Notes: generated from the letters alone by a model not told the origin. DNA of 64,000 nt from Dyella tabacisoli (GCF_003350925.1 NZ_KZ857176.1:372001-436000), one strand, 5' to 3'; positions 50,317 to 59,680 are shown, counted from the stretch's first letter. Numbers and translations are program-made.

Positions 50317-51600
50317 GTGCAGATTATTTCCTGGTGGCTTGGCATCCGTTTCTGGAAACGCGTGCTTGCCGGTTTCGTGCTTGGTGCGTTGGCAGGTTGG
50401 GCGACCGGTGCGCAAGCGGTGACCTGGTTCCAACCGCTGGGTGATCTGTACATCACCCTGATTAAGATGATCGCGGTGCCGCTGGTGTTTTTCGCCGTGG
50501 TGCATAGCGTGTCGAGCCTGCACGGCGTGCAGCGCATGGCGGCTTTGGGCGGACGCACCTTCTTGTGGTTTGCGATAACCGCCGCACTGGCGGTATGCGT
50601 TGGGCTGGTGGTGGCGCATCTGACCAATCCCGGTCTTGGCGTGGGCCAACTGCAGATGGCCAGCGACTACAAGGTCAAGGTGGTGCCGACACCGGTGCAA
50701 GTGCTGCTGGATGTGGTGCCGTCTAATCCGTTTAAAGCGCTTTCCGAAGGCAAAATCTTGCAGGTGATCTTTTTCGCGGGCCTGCTTGGGCTGGCCTTGG
50801 TGAAGATCGGCGAAAAGTCGGCGCGTTTGCGTGCGTTGATGAGCGAGGGCAACGAGGCGATGATCCAGGTCACGCGCTTTGTCCTGGAAATGACCCCTCT
50901 GGGCACCTTTGGCCTGATTGCCGCCCTGGTCGGTGGCTACGGCTTTGAGAAGCTGTTGCCGCTGGGCAAGTTCGTTTTGACTTTGTATGTGGCTTGCGCG
51001 GTGCAGATCGTGGTGGTCTATGGCGGTCTGTTGCTGGCGCATGGGTTGAGCCCACGCAAATTTTTCCGCGGCGTCTTGCCGGCCATGCAGGTGGCTTTTA
51101 CCTCGTCATCCAGCTTTGCCTCGATGCCGGTGGCCTTGCGCAGCGTTACCCATAATCTCGGCGTGAAAGAAGAATACGCGGCCTTCGCGGTACCCCTGGG
51201 TGCCAGCATCAAGATGGATGGTTGCGGCGCGATCTATCCGGCGATCAGCTCCATTTTCGTGGCGCAGTATTTCGGGCTTGAGTTGGGGGTGTCGCAATAT
51301 TTCATTATTTTGCTTGCCTCGGTACTCGGTTCATTCGGCACCGCCGGCGTACCCGGCACGGCCATCGTGATGGTGACCCTGGTGCTCAGCTCGGCCGGTC
51401 TGCCGGTGGAGGGTATCGGCTACCTTGTGGCGATTGACCGCATCCTCGACATGATGCGCACCATGACCAATGTCACCGGGCAGATGCTGGTGCCAGTGCT
51501 GGTCGCGCGCGAGCAAGGCTTGCTCGATATGGCGGTCTACAACCGCGCTTCCAGTAATCTCGGTGTGGAGCAGGCGCAGGTGGGTGAGTCAGCGGGGTGA
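50317..51600 (+). CDS. Dicarboxylate/amino acid:cation symporter (DAACS family) with atypical sodium sites
   Basis: A 427-residue inner-membrane transporter of the GltPh/DctA family with eight helices and two hairpins. HP1 carries TSSSSFASMPV. TM7 and TM8 contain the substrate and cation sites; D378, R381 and N385 match GltPh D394, R397 and N401, which bind the amino acid. However, K299 replaces GltPh N310 in the NMDG motif (KMDG) and Q389 replaces D405 (NVTGQ), both sodium-site residues. D301 (GltPh D312) is kept. The likely result is altered or proton coupling. Start is GTG with GGAG upstream. Confidence 0.9.
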   Translation: MQIISWWLGIRFWKRVLAGFVLGALAGWATGAQAVTWFQPLGDLYITLIKMIAVPLVFFAVVHSVSSLHGVQRMAALGGRTFLWFAITAALAVCVGLVVAHLTNPGLGVGQLQMASDYKVKVVPTPVQVLLDVVPSNPFKALSEGKILQVIFFAGLLGLALVKIGEKSARLRALMSEGNEAMIQVTRFVLEMTPLGTFGLIAALVGGYGFEKLLPLGKFVLTLYVACAVQIVVVYGGLLLAHGLSPRKFFRGVLPAMQVAFTSSSSFASMPVALRSVTHNLGVKEEYAAFAVPLGASIKMDGCGAIYPAISSIFVAQYFGLELGVSQYFIILLASVLGSFGTAGVPGTAIVMVTLVLSSAGLPVEGIGYLVAIDRILDMMRTMTNVTGQMLVPVLVAREQGLLDMAVYNRASSNLGVEQAQVGESAG

Positions 51601-52431
51601 GTCATACCGCGCCTTGCGGTCAATCATATGGCGCAGATAGGTCAGTAAATCGTCGAGGTCGGCATCGGATAATGCTTTTGTGTCGAATCCGGGCATTCTT
51701 GCCTGCGGCCAGTGACGTAGCGATTGCGGGTTGCGGATATACGCGCGCAGTAGATCTGCGCGCATGTACTCGATTGGGTTATGCGGGATGTTGAGATCCG
51801 GCCCCAGCTTGGCGTCACCCGCGCCATTGAGCGTATGACAGGTAAAGCAGTTGCGTTGAAACACGACAAAGCCGCGCCGCGCCGGGCTGGCGGTCGGCAA
51901 CGCAGAGTCGGGCAGGATCACCGGAAAGCGCTGCGCGATATCGGCCAATTTGTGGATCGACACTATTTGATAAGGCCATTGTTCCGTTCCAATGCCGGCA
52001 GCCTCGGGGTTGGCCCACACCAGATAGAACGGGCCGACGCTGCCTTTGTTGCCCGTCAATGTCGGCCAGGGATGCGCAGGGTCTTCGACAGCCAGCCAGG
52101 GCGTGCTACCAAGATCGTTCAAGAGGGCCGTAGCAGGGATTTCCGCAGCGAAACCGTCGGAGGCGACGAATTGCAGATGATCCCCACGCACGATGCCGTC
52201 GAGCAGCGCTTTGAGCGGAACGGCGCGGTAATGCATCAATTGTTTAAAAGCGACATCGTCTGGAATCGCAACGCTGCGTACATCACGGCGGGCAAGCAGT
52301 TGGGTTGCGTTGTAAGTGCGCGGGCCATGACCAAGGTCGATCTTTAACTCGGTTACTTGGGCGGGCAGGGCGAGGCCCGAGAGCGGGAAGCACAACACGA
52401 GAAGATAGAGGCAGCGCAGCAACGGTCGCAT
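51589..52431 (-). CDS. Periplasmic c-type cytochrome with N-terminal molybdopterin-like domain
   Basis: A 280-residue secreted protein. Signal peptide (about 1-22), an N-terminal domain (about 25-180) whose KDLVRLKAALVDG-like segments and GSVGPFYLVW resemble the oxidoreductase molybdopterin-binding fold, and a C-terminal cytochrome c domain with a single CxxCH (FTCH, in NCFTCHTLNGAG) and an axial Met in ARMPGF. It should be a periplasmic electron carrier; no partner oxidase is adjacent. It overlaps the 3' end of the convergent symporter gene by 12 bp. Confidence 0.82.
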   Translation of the reverse strand: MRPLLRCLYLLVLCFPLSGLALPAQVTELKIDLGHGPRTYNATQLLARRDVRSVAIPDDVAFKQLMHYRAVPLKALLDGIVRGDHLQFVASDGFAAEIPATALLNDLGSTPWLAVEDPAHPWPTLTGNKGSVGPFYLVWANPEAAGIGTEQWPYQIVSIHKLADIAQRFPVILPDSALPTASPARRGFVVFQRNCFTCHTLNGAGDAKLGPDLNIPHNPIEYMRADLLRAYIRNPQSLRHWPQARMPGFDTKALSDADLDDLLTYLRHMIDRKARYDSPR

Positions 52432-52549
52432 GGGCGGTTCCTTCCGAGTGGGGAGCAGAGCATGCCTTGAGTGGGTGGTGGTGCGCTACTTCGCTCTCGA
52501 AATCAGCGCATCCGGCCGCATCTGTTAGTTTTCTGACCGGACAAAGCGC

Positions 52550-52930
52550 ATGGCTGATACCGCCGTACCGCAATTTTTTGAGCAATTTCCCATGCAGCGC
52601 GTGGATAGCGCCTCGTTGGATGCCGTGCTGGCTGAGGATGCACATCCGCTCAATATTCTGTTTCTGTGGGGGCGTGACTGCCCCAATTGCGATATAGCCA
52701 AACGTGCCATGTTGTTGGCCGCAGAGCGTTTCCAGTGGCCGCAGGTGCGTTGGTTGCACGATAACGTCTACGATGATCCAGCGATGGGCACGCGCTTTGG
52801 TTTGCATGGCATTCCGGCGTTCTTCGTGTTCGCCGGCGCACGTAAGCTTGGGCGCATCACGAGTTGGCCGGGTGCGCAGGCCTTTGTCGATGCTGTTGAA
52901 AAACAGTTAAATCAACTGAGCATTCCTTAA
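52550..52930 (+). CDS. Thioredoxin-like protein with CPNC site
   Basis: A 126-residue cytoplasmic thioredoxin-fold protein. Active-site CPNC in FLWGRDCPNCDIAKRAML and cis-Pro in LHGIPAFFVFA. CPNC differs from CGPC of true thioredoxins and from CPYC of glutaredoxins. No signal peptide. Possible role in protein disulfide or peroxide metabolism; partner unknown. Divergent from the cytochrome gene. Confidence 0.88.
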   Translation: MADTAVPQFFEQFPMQRVDSASLDAVLAEDAHPLNILFLWGRDCPNCDIAKRAMLLAAERFQWPQVRWLHDNVYDDPAMGTRFGLHGIPAFFVFAGARKLGRITSWPGAQAFVDAVEKQLNQLSIP

Positions 52931-53004
52931 ATATGAAGCCTAAGATGAAGAAACATTCATCTGAGCGGCTTGAACTTTCAGGGTATCGGTCGTATCTATG
53001 TTGC

Positions 53005-53133
53005 TGATCGCCGTGATGGCGACCCGAAGTGGCGCCGCTTAGCGTGCCACTGAGGGGCCGGCACTTATCCTCCCCCCAGGACGCCGACCCGACAAACCCC
53101 GGCAGATCCTCCCCTGGCTGCCGGGGTTTTTTT
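53005..53133 (+). ncRNA. Putative small RNA with C-rich loops (sX13-like)
   Basis: A 129-base candidate RNA of four hairpins. H1 TCGCC-gtgat-GGCGA (53008-53022). H2 AGTGGC / GCCACT with inner CGC / GCG (53028-53051). H3 CGGC / GCCG enclosing CCT-cccccc-AGG, a six-C loop (53059-53086). H4 CCCCGGCAG / CTGCCGGGG with loop ATCCTCCCCTGG (53097-53126), followed by seven Ts, a strong intrinsic terminator. Size and C-rich loops match, as I remember it, sX13 of Xanthomonas (115 nt), which binds G-rich ribosome sites. It could also be a terminator leader of pncB, which starts 89 bp downstream. A weak promoter (TTGAAC-N17-TATCTA, 52970-52998) precedes it. Confidence 0.65.
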
Positions 53134-53221
53134 ATGGCGTTTGTTTTATTTTCTGGATGTCATTCCCTGGCGCGCTTTCGCAGGGATAATCATCGGCTTC
53201 CTGGATAGCCATGAGCGACCG

Positions 53222-54418
53222 ATGATCGTCACCTCGCTGCTCGATACCGACCTGTACAAGTTCTCGATGATGCAAGTGGTGTTGCATCAGTATCCGGCTG
53301 CGCAGGTCGAGTACAAATTCAAATGCCGCAACCCAGGCATCGATCTGGTGCCTTATATCGACGAGATCCGCGCCGAGCTGGCTGCGCTGTGTAGCCTGCG
53401 CTTCGGCGAGGATGAGCTGAACTATCTGCGTAGCTGGCGCTTCATCAAAAGCGACTTCGTCGATTTTCTTGGCCTGTTTCAGCTCAATGCCAAATATGTG
53501 CACATAGCCCCTGCGGCTGCAGGCAATGGCGAGATCGAGATCCGTATCAACGGACCATGGCTGCACACCATTCTGTTCGAAGTGCCGCTGCTGGCGATCG
53601 TCAACGAAGTTTATTTTCGCAACACCCAACCCGCGCTGGATCTGGGCGAAGGGCGGCGGCGACTGCACGAAAAGATCGCGCTGTTGCGCGATTCCGCGGG
53701 TTACCAAGAGTGCCGCATTGCCGACTACGGCACACGTCGGCGCTTTTCTGGTGCCTGGCATGAAGAGGTGGTGACTGCTCTGCGCGATGGGCTCGGCCCG
53801 CAGCTCACCGGTACCAGCAATGTGTGGCTGGCTCGAAAGCTTGAGTTGAGGCCGCTAGGCACGCTGGCGCACGAATACTTGCAAGCACACCAGGCACTTG
53901 GGCCGCGGCTGCGTGATTCACAAGTGGCGGCGTTGGAAGCCTGGGCAAAGGAGTATCGCGGCGATCTCGGCATTGCCTTATCGGACGTGTACGGCCTCAG
54001 TGCATTTCTGCGCGACTTCGATATGTATTTCTGCAAGTTGTTTGACGGCACCCGTCATGATTCGGGCGATCCGTTCGATTGGGGCGAGCGCGTCTTAGCG
54101 CACTACGCCGCCAACCGCGTTGATCCGCGCAGCAAAGTGCTGGTGTTCAGCGATGGCTTGAATATTCCCAAAGTGATGCAGTTGTATGCACACTTTCGCG
54201 ATCGCTGTCAGTTGGCTTTTGGCGTCGGTACCAACCTCACCAACGACGTTGGCCCGACACCCTTGAACATCGTCATCAAGATGATTCGCTGCAACGGCCA
54301 GCCTGTCGCCAAACTCAGCGACTCGCCGGGCAAGAACATGTGCGAGGACTCGGCCTACGTCACTTATCTACGGCAAGTGTTCCAGATCCCGGCGCCGCTC
54401 GAGGAGGACACGCATTAG
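53222..54418 (+). CDS. pncB: Nicotinate phosphoribosyltransferase
   Basis: A 398-residue enzyme matching E. coli PncB (400). It makes nicotinate mononucleotide from nicotinate and PRPP in NAD salvage. Key segments: [38 protein letters not shown] (with the His region phosphorylated in the family), [27 protein letters not shown] and [12 protein letters not shown]. The ATG at 53222 begins the family N-terminus. The frame continues to 53141, but that part is the 3' end of the small RNA. Converges with metQ and overlaps it by 4 bp. Confidence 0.95.
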   Translation: MIVTSLLDTDLYKFSMMQVVLHQYPAAQVEYKFKCRNPGIDLVPYIDEIRAELAALCSLRFGEDELNYLRSWRFIKSDFVDFLGLFQLNAKYVHIAPAAAGNGEIEIRINGPWLHTILFEVPLLAIVNEVYFRNTQPALDLGEGRRRLHEKIALLRDSAGYQECRIADYGTRRRFSGAWHEEVVTALRDGLGPQLTGTSNVWLARKLELRPLGTLAHEYLQAHQALGPRLRDSQVAALEAWAKEYRGDLGIALSDVYGLSAFLRDFDMYFCKLFDGTRHDSGDPFDWGERVLAHYAANRVDPRSKVLVFSDGLNIPKVMQLYAHFRDRCQLAFGVGTNLTNDVGPTPLNIVIKMIRCNGQPVAKLSDSPGKNMCEDSAYVTYLRQVFQIPAPLEEDTH

Positions 54419-55212
54419 AACGCGGGCAATACGGCGCCCTGATACTTCTGCTCGATAAACGCCTTTACCTCGGGGCTGGTCAGTGCCTTGGCCAGCTTTT
54501 GCACACGCGGGTCGTCCTTATTGTCCGGGCGGCCGACCAGGTAATTTACATAGGGCGAGTCTTTGTCCTCGATCAGCAACGCGTCCTTGGTGGGGTTGAG
54601 GCCGGCGGCGAGTGCGTAATTGGTGTTGATAAGCGCCAGATCGACCTCGTCCAGCGTGCGCGGCAACATCGCCGCTTCCAGCTCACGGAACTTCAGTTGC
54701 TTGGGGTTGGCGATGATGTCTTTCAGCGTGGACAGCTCGTTGCTCGGGTCTTTCAGCGTGATGAGCCCGTGCTTGGCCAACAGCAGCAAGGCGCGGCTAT
54801 TGTTGCTGGGGTCGTTCGGCAGGGTGACGTTAGCGCCGTCGGGTAGCTGATCGATCGATTTGTATTTGCGCGAATACGCACCGAACGGCTCGATATGCAC
54901 ACCGGTGATGATGGTCAGATGCGTGCCGCGCTGGCGGTTGAACGCATCCAGATACGGTTTGGTCTGGAAATAGTTGACGTCGATGGTTTTCTCGTCCACC
55001 TGGGTATTGGGCTGCACGTAGTCGGCGAACACTTTGATTTCCAGGTCGACACCTTCCTTGGCCAGGATCGGCTTGACCTGCTTGAGGATCTCCGCATGAG
55101 GTATCGCGGTGGCGGCGATGATGAGCTTCTGGGTATCGGCCTGGCCGGGTGCAGAAGACGAGCAGCCAGCTAGCAGGAGCAGGGCGGCGAGGGGGGCAAG
55201 TAGCTTTATCAT
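54415..55212 (-). CDS. metQ: MetQ/NlpA methionine-binding lipoprotein
   Basis: A 265-residue substrate-binding lipoprotein with lipobox LLAGC (Cys about residue 17), then [34 protein letters not shown] and [19 protein letters not shown]. Binds methionine for the MetNI importer. Compared with MetQ of E. coli (271) it is complete. The gene is separated from metI by about 780 bp that hold a composite repeat, so it may be less tightly coupled to metNI and may need its own promoter downstream of the element. Confidence 0.94.
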   Translation of the reverse strand: MIKLLAPLAALLLLAGCSSSAPGQADTQKLIIAATAIPHAEILKQVKPILAKEGVDLEIKVFADYVQPNTQVDEKTIDVNYFQTKPYLDAFNRQRGTHLTIITGVHIEPFGAYSRKYKSIDQLPDGANVTLPNDPSNNSRALLLLAKHGLITLKDPSNELSTLKDIIANPKQLKFRELEAAMLPRTLDEVDLALINTNYALAAGLNPTKDALLIEDKDSPYVNYLVGRPDNKDDPRVQKLAKALTSPEVKAFIEQKYQGAVLPAF

Positions 55213-55993
55213 GGGGTGCCGTGGTTTTGTGCGATGCATCAGCGTAGCCGTCCATATGGCTGGATGCAAAGAGGGGGGGCTGGGTTGGGGGTGTCGCTAG
55301 GTTGTCGCCTGCGGCGGTTTTCGAACCCCTGCCGGGGTCCGAGTCACTTTCTCTTGAATGGCCAAGAGAAAGTAACCAAAGAGAAGGCCACCCCCATGCA
55401 GCGCTCTGCGGGCATCCTGCCCTGCGAGTGCGTGAGGCTTGGCCGGGCTTTTCGACAGGGCTTCCTGCCCTGGCGAAAAGGCATCGACATCCATGTCGAT
55501 GCCCCTACGGGCCTTGTCGTCCAAGCCTCACCGCTGCAAAGGGGCCCCGAAGAGCAGCGCGCGTCCTGCGCGCACTCTTGAGCGACTGCAGGCAGTCGCC
55601 GAATAATGAGATGGTGAGGCGGCGTGGCTCTCTCTCCCCTGCTAGCAGGGGAGGGGCAAGAGCAACGCTCGCAGCTTTTGACGTTGCACTTGATCTTGGC
55701 CTTTGACCTCGGAGCCCCTGTGCGTCGGTGAGGGTCGGACGATCAGGCCCGCAGGGGACTCGGCAAGGATGCCGAGTCCTTTTCGCCAGTGCACGGATGC
55801 ACTGTCGAAAAGCCCGGCCGACCCTCACGTACCCGAAGGGCGGCGCGCGGGGTGGCCTTCTCTTTGGTTACTTTCTCTTGGCCACTCAAGAGAAAGTGAC
55901 TCGGACCCCGGCAGGGGTTCGAAAGCCCGCCGCAGGCGATCCAGGTCGCGACAACCCCAACCCATCACCAACAAGCGAAAAGCGAAAAGCGAA
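55213..55993. other. Gene-free stretch between metI and metQ holding a composite repeat
   Basis: This 781-bp interval lies inside the metNIQ run. The composite repeat fills 55304-55947; the remaining 90 bp next to metQ hold a poly-G tract (GAGGGGGGGCTGGG) and possibly a promoter. The remaining 46 bp next to metI are AC-rich. Open frames on both strands come from the palindromes. Confidence 0.75.
55304..55947 (-). repeat. Composite structured repeat (type II copy F, type I copy G), reverse orientation
   Basis: About 644 bp, the same composite as 28615-29262 but inverted. Copy F (55304-55600, plus orientation, type II) has CCCC-tg-CCGGGG, TTTCTCTTG / CAAGAGAAA, GAGGCTTGG / CCAAGCCTC, AGGGC-ttcct-GCCCT and GGCATCGACAT / ATGTCGATGCC. 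Copy G (55601-55947, minus, type I) has GGACTCGGCA-agg-TGCCGAGTCC and AGTGCA-cgga-TGCACT. The type I/II junction with its CATCTCATT core is the same as at 28.9 kb, on the other strand. Confidence 0.85.
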
Positions 55994-56704
55994 TCAGCGC
56001 CTCCCGTAATACCCCACAATCCGATCGCCAATCACCTGCAGAATCTGCACCAACACAATCAGCAGCAACACCGTAACAATCATGTAGTCAGGCTTATTGC
56101 TGAGATAACCATAACGATAGGCAAGATCACCCAAGCCACCCGCACCGATCGCACCGCCCATGGCGGTATAACCGACTAAGGCAATGGCGGTGACGGTGAC
56201 GCTGGCCCATATGCCGACACGCGCCTCAGGCAGCAGCACATGGCGCACGATTTGCCATGTAGTGGCACCCATCGCCTGGCTTGCCTCAATGACACCGTGC
56301 TCAACTTCGCGAAAAGCGGTTTCTACCAGGCGTGCGAAGAACGGCACGGCGCCGATCACCAGCGGCGGGATCGCGCCGCGAATGCCGAGTTTGGTGCCGA
56401 CGAGCAGTGAGGTCAGTGGCAGCAATACGATCATCAAGATGATGAAAGGCGGCGAGCGCAGGATATTCACTGTGAGCGAGAGTGCGCCGTAGAGTTTGGG
56501 CATGGCGCGCAGTTGGCCCTTGCCAGTGAGATAGAGCAGCACACCCAGCGGCAAGCCGAAAAGCACGGTGAGCGTCAGCGAGCCACCAAGCATCAGCAAG
56601 GTATCGAGGCAGGCCTGGGCAAGCTCGCTCCAGTCTTCGATGTCTGGAAACAAGTGTTGCAGCACGGGTGCTGTTGCACTGAAGGTCGACATCATCATGC
56701 TCAT
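55994..56704 (-). CDS. metI: Methionine ABC transporter permease
   Basis: A 236-residue permease with five to six helices and the EAA loop [41 protein letters not shown] and [22 protein letters not shown] are signatures of the MetI family (about 217 in E. coli). Overlaps the 3' end of metN by four bases (ATGA), so the two are translationally coupled. Confidence 0.95.
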   Translation of the reverse strand: MSMMMSTFSATAPVLQHLFPDIEDWSELAQACLDTLLMLGGSLTLTVLFGLPLGVLLYLTGKGQLRAMPKLYGALSLTVNILRSPPFIILMIVLLPLTSLLVGTKLGIRGAIPPLVIGAVPFFARLVETAFREVEHGVIEASQAMGATTWQIVRHVLLPEARVGIWASVTVTAIALVGYTAMGGAIGAGGLGDLAYRYGYLSNKPDYMIVTVLLLIVLVQILQVIGDRIVGYYGRR

Positions 56705-57744
56705 CGGGCCAACTCCTCTACTTCGATACCCGCTTGACGCAAGGCCTGCAGCGCAGCATCCACACCGCTGCCGTGCATCGCCAAAGTGAGCTGGCCGTAG
56801 GGCAGGTCTTTAATACGATCGACACGACCGGCCAGAATATTGAAATCCACGCCGGTTTCGCGGGTTACCCGGCCCAAGGTCGGCGACCACGTAGCTTCGC
56901 CTCGGAACGAGAGACGCAGAATTCGCCCAGGAACGTGCTGATACAAGGACTGCTCGCCAGCGACCTCTTCGGGCAGGGCCTCATTGACGAAGCGCCGGGT
57001 GGTCGCGTGTTGCGGGTGCAGGAATACATCGGCCACCGCACCGTGTTCCACAATGCGGCCGGCATCGAGTACTGCGACGCGGTCGCAAACCCGGCGCACC
57101 ACGTCCATCTCGTGAGTAATCAGCACGATGGTCAGTTTCAGTTCGCGGTTGATCTCGGCCAGCAACTCCAATACCGACGCTGTCGTTTGCGGATCGAGTG
57201 CGCTGGTCGCCTCGTCGCAAAGCAGGATCGAGGGCCGGTTGGCCAGGGCGCGGGCGATGCCTACGCGTTGCTTCTGGCCGCCGGACAGTTGGGAGGGGTA
57301 TTTGTCGGCATGCTCGGTCAGACCGACCCGTGCCAACAGCTCGTCGACGCGGGCGCGGATGGTCGCCGGCTCGCGTGCCCCGGCCAGGCGCAGCGGAAAC
57401 GCGACATTGTCCGCCACGGTTTGTGAGGCGAGCAGGTTGAAATGCTGAAAAATCATGCCGATGTGGCGGCGTTGTTCGCGCAAGCTGGCTTCCGACAGCG
57501 CGGTCAGCTCGGTGTCGCCGAGCAGGATGCGGCCGCCGCTGGGCCGTTCGAGCAGGTTGATAAGCCGTATAAGCGTCGATTTACCGGCGCCGGAGTGACC
57601 AATAATGCCGAAAACCTCGCCATCGCTGATGTCGAGGCTAAAGGGGTGCAGCGCGGGAATATCCTTACCGTCGACGCGGTAGGACTTGTGGACATCGACG
57701 AAACGGATCACGACGGACCTTGGACTGGTGCTCGGAACGCCCAT
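56701..57744 (-). CDS. metN: Methionine ABC transporter ATP-binding protein
   Basis: A 347-residue ATPase with Walker [10 protein letters not shown], signature [15 protein letters not shown], Walker [13 protein letters not shown] and the H-loop THEMDVV. The C-terminal NIL domain (about 270-345) binds methionine and inhibits transport at high concentration, as in E. coli MetN (343). It energises MetI with MetQ. Divergent from the glutathione-peroxidase gene; no SAM riboswitch or MetJ-type box is apparent in the 70-bp gap. Confidence 0.95.
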   Translation of the reverse strand: MGVPSTSPRSVVIRFVDVHKSYRVDGKDIPALHPFSLDISDGEVFGIIGHSGAGKSTLIRLINLLERPSGGRILLGDTELTALSEASLREQRRHIGMIFQHFNLLASQTVADNVAFPLRLAGAREPATIRARVDELLARVGLTEHADKYPSQLSGGQKQRVGIARALANRPSILLCDEATSALDPQTTASVLELLAEINRELKLTIVLITHEMDVVRRVCDRVAVLDAGRIVEHGAVADVFLHPQHATTRRFVNEALPEEVAGEQSLYQHVPGRILRLSFRGEATWSPTLGRVTRETGVDFNILAGRVDRIKDLPYGQLTLAMHGSGVDAALQALRQAGIEVEELAR

Positions 57745-57817
57745 TCTATGTCAGATGCGGTCCATGCCAGTACGGGGCTAAACTGCGGCGATCCCATAAG
57801 CAGTGGAGCTTCGAGTC

Positions 57818-58300
57818 ATGACCACGGTCTACGATTTCAGCGTGCGCGACATCGATGGCAACGAACGTTCCCTCCGTGAATGGCAGGGCAAGACCTTGTT
57901 GATCGTCAATGTAGCGTCCAAGTGCGGGTTCACGCCGCAATACACCGGATTAGAGGCGTTGTGGCGCGAGCATGGTGGGCAGGGCCTGGCGGTCTTGGGT
58001 TTCCCTTGCGACCAGTTCGGCCATCAAGAGCCGGGTGACGAAGCCGAAATCAAGAATTTTTGCTCGACCAGCTATGACGTGAGCTTTCCGCTATTTGGCA
58101 AAGTCGAGGTCAACGGCGAGCATGCTCATCCGCTGTACCAGTGGCTGAAAAAACAGGGCAAGGGCATTCTGGGTAGCGAGTCGATCAAATGGAACTTCAC
58201 CAAGTTTCTGGTCGATCGCGACGGCCAGGTCGTGAAGCGCTATGCACCCACCGATACCCCCGAGAAAATCAACAAGGACCTCGCCGGTAGGTTGGGCTGA
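57818..58300 (+). CDS. Glutathione-peroxidase-family peroxidase (thioredoxin-dependent type)
   Basis: A 160-residue peroxidase reducing H2O2 or lipid peroxides. Peroxidatic C36 in NVASKCGFTPQY, active-site Gln/Trp regions GFPCDQFG and KWNFTKFLV, and C82 in NFCSTSYDV at the position of the resolving cysteine (C36/C82 in yeast Gpx3), which indicates thioredoxin rather than glutathione as reductant. The ATG at 57818 has GGAG upstream. A single gene, divergent from metN. Confidence 0.93.
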   Translation: MTTVYDFSVRDIDGNERSLREWQGKTLLIVNVASKCGFTPQYTGLEALWREHGGQGLAVLGFPCDQFGHQEPGDEAEIKNFCSTSYDVSFPLFGKVEVNGEHAHPLYQWLKKQGKGILGSESIKWNFTKFLVDRDGQVVKRYAPTDTPEKINKDLAGRLG

Positions 58301-58345
58301 GCAAAGCGATGCCCAACATCGGGCATCGCCTGAGTCCGGCTCTTA

Positions 58346-59680
58346 TCAAAGCTCAATCGATTTTTCGCCCAGGGTCTTGCCATTCGCCCCCCAGGCGCGT
58401 AGCCGGTAGTGCCCTGGGAAAAGGTAAAGCGTGTTTGCGGTGTTGGCCTCGATGAACATGTAGCGATCGGCTGCCGTTGCAGTATCAGGTTCTGCCGCGT
58501 AGTGAGCTTCAATGACGCAGGGTATGTTCTTGGCGCAAAGCGCTGTATCGATCGGTAGCGGGTGGCGTTGCCCGTTGAGACTGAGCCACTTGGGGCGCGG
58601 CTCGGCGTGCGGCACTTGTTTCACGGCGATACCTTCCATGCCGAAGGTGGCCCACGCGGCCTTATAGGTGTCGGTGTTGGCGGAGCGGTCGACTTCCAGT
58701 GGCAGCATGACGCTGACATCGAATTTCTTCGGGTCGATACTCCATGCGTGACCATCGGCGTTGTTGAGCAGCACCGTTGGGTGTTGCGGGTGGAAGGCCG
58801 CGATCATTTGATGGTAGGGATCGATCTCATTACCCGAGTCCACATCGCGAAAATCGGTTTGGTCGATGGAAAACGGCTCGATGCCGGTCGCTTCTTGCAA
58901 GTGCATCGCCATCGGTACGGTATGGTCCAAACGCCCCTTTGCCTTGTCGATATGCGCATAGCCGGCGTGGACGAATACCCGTGCGTTGGAATCTTTGGCG
59001 AAGATTTTTTGATACAGATGATCGGCTTGACCGGCCTCCCGCTCCGTTACTGTGGTGGCGGTGGAATCGTAAGGCACGATGACAAAGCCAAGCCGGATCG
59101 CCGTGCGGATAATTTCGCCATATAGCGGTTCGTGCAGATACTCTGTGCCGCTTGTCGCAATAGGGTAGCCGCGTTGCATCAGCGCGGCGTCTTCTTCGCT
59201 GAGTGCCTCAGCCGCGAAATGAGTGAAGCCCAGGGTACGCAGCCGTGGCAGCAGGGCGAGTGTGAGCTGCCGGGTGTGTGCATCGTGATGGGCTTCGTTT
59301 ATCAGCACGATGCGACGTTTGGCGACCAGGTTCGCGATCGTATCGACCGCATCGGTAACGTGCCATTCGGCAGCTATTGGAAGCTTGGGGTTGTCCGGCA
59401 AGTGGGGGGCCAGCGGAAAATCCCGAATGGCTTCGTTGTACAGACCAAGCTCGCTTTCGGCGCCGGCGAGCAACTGCATGGCGATGGATCGATCCGCCGG
59501 CGAGAGCTGTGCCGCTTGATCGGTCAGGTAGGCGGCGCGAGCCAGCTCATTCGGCTGGGCATTGAGTTGGCGGAAAAAAGCGAGGGTGGAGTCGGCGGGC
59601 TTGGGGCCGTCTGTCGCGGATGCGATGACGGGCACGATGGTTAGCAACAAGGCCATGCATAAGCTGCTGCGTATCGACAT
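58346..59680 (-). CDS. Secreted protein with ChaN/TIKI-like heme- or metal-binding domain (uncertain)
   Basis: A 444-residue protein with a signal peptide (about 1-22, ASA-TD). A central region, IVLINEAHHDAHTRQLTLALLPRL ... HFAAEALSEED, matches the GEANH / EALxxxD pattern of the ChaN, TraB and erythromycin-esterase-like superfamily, including the conserved E, HH and E residues. The middle part has FVHAGYAHIDK with further His. Possible metal-dependent hydrolase; the exact family is not certain. It follows DacB on the same strand with about 105 bp between them. Confidence 0.6.
   Translation of the reverse strand: MSIRSSLCMALLLTIVPVIASATDGPKPADSTLAFFRQLNAQPNELARAAYLTDQAAQLSPADRSIAMQLLAGAESELGLYNEAIRDFPLAPHLPDNPKLPIAAEWHVTDAVDTIANLVAKRRIVLINEAHHDAHTRQLTLALLPRLRTLGFTHFAAEALSEEDAALMQRGYPIATSGTEYLHEPLYGEIIRTAIRLGFVIVPYDSTATTVTEREAGQADHLYQKIFAKDSNARVFVHAGYAHIDKAKGRLDHTVPMAMHLQEATGIEPFSIDQTDFRDVDSGNEIDPYHQMIAAFHPQHPTVLLNNADGHAWSIDPKKFDVSVMLPLEVDRSANTDTYKAAWATFGMEGIAVKQVPHAEPRPKWLSLNGQRHPLPIDTALCAKNIPCVIEAHYAAEPDTATAADRYMFIEANTANTLYLFPGHYRLRAWGANGKTLGEKSIEL

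Noticed and set aside
52970-52998. Strong sigma-70 promoter before the small RNA
   Set aside because: TTGAAC is fair but TATCTA matches only the first half of the minus-10 box, so it was kept only as a weak candidate within the ncRNA entry.
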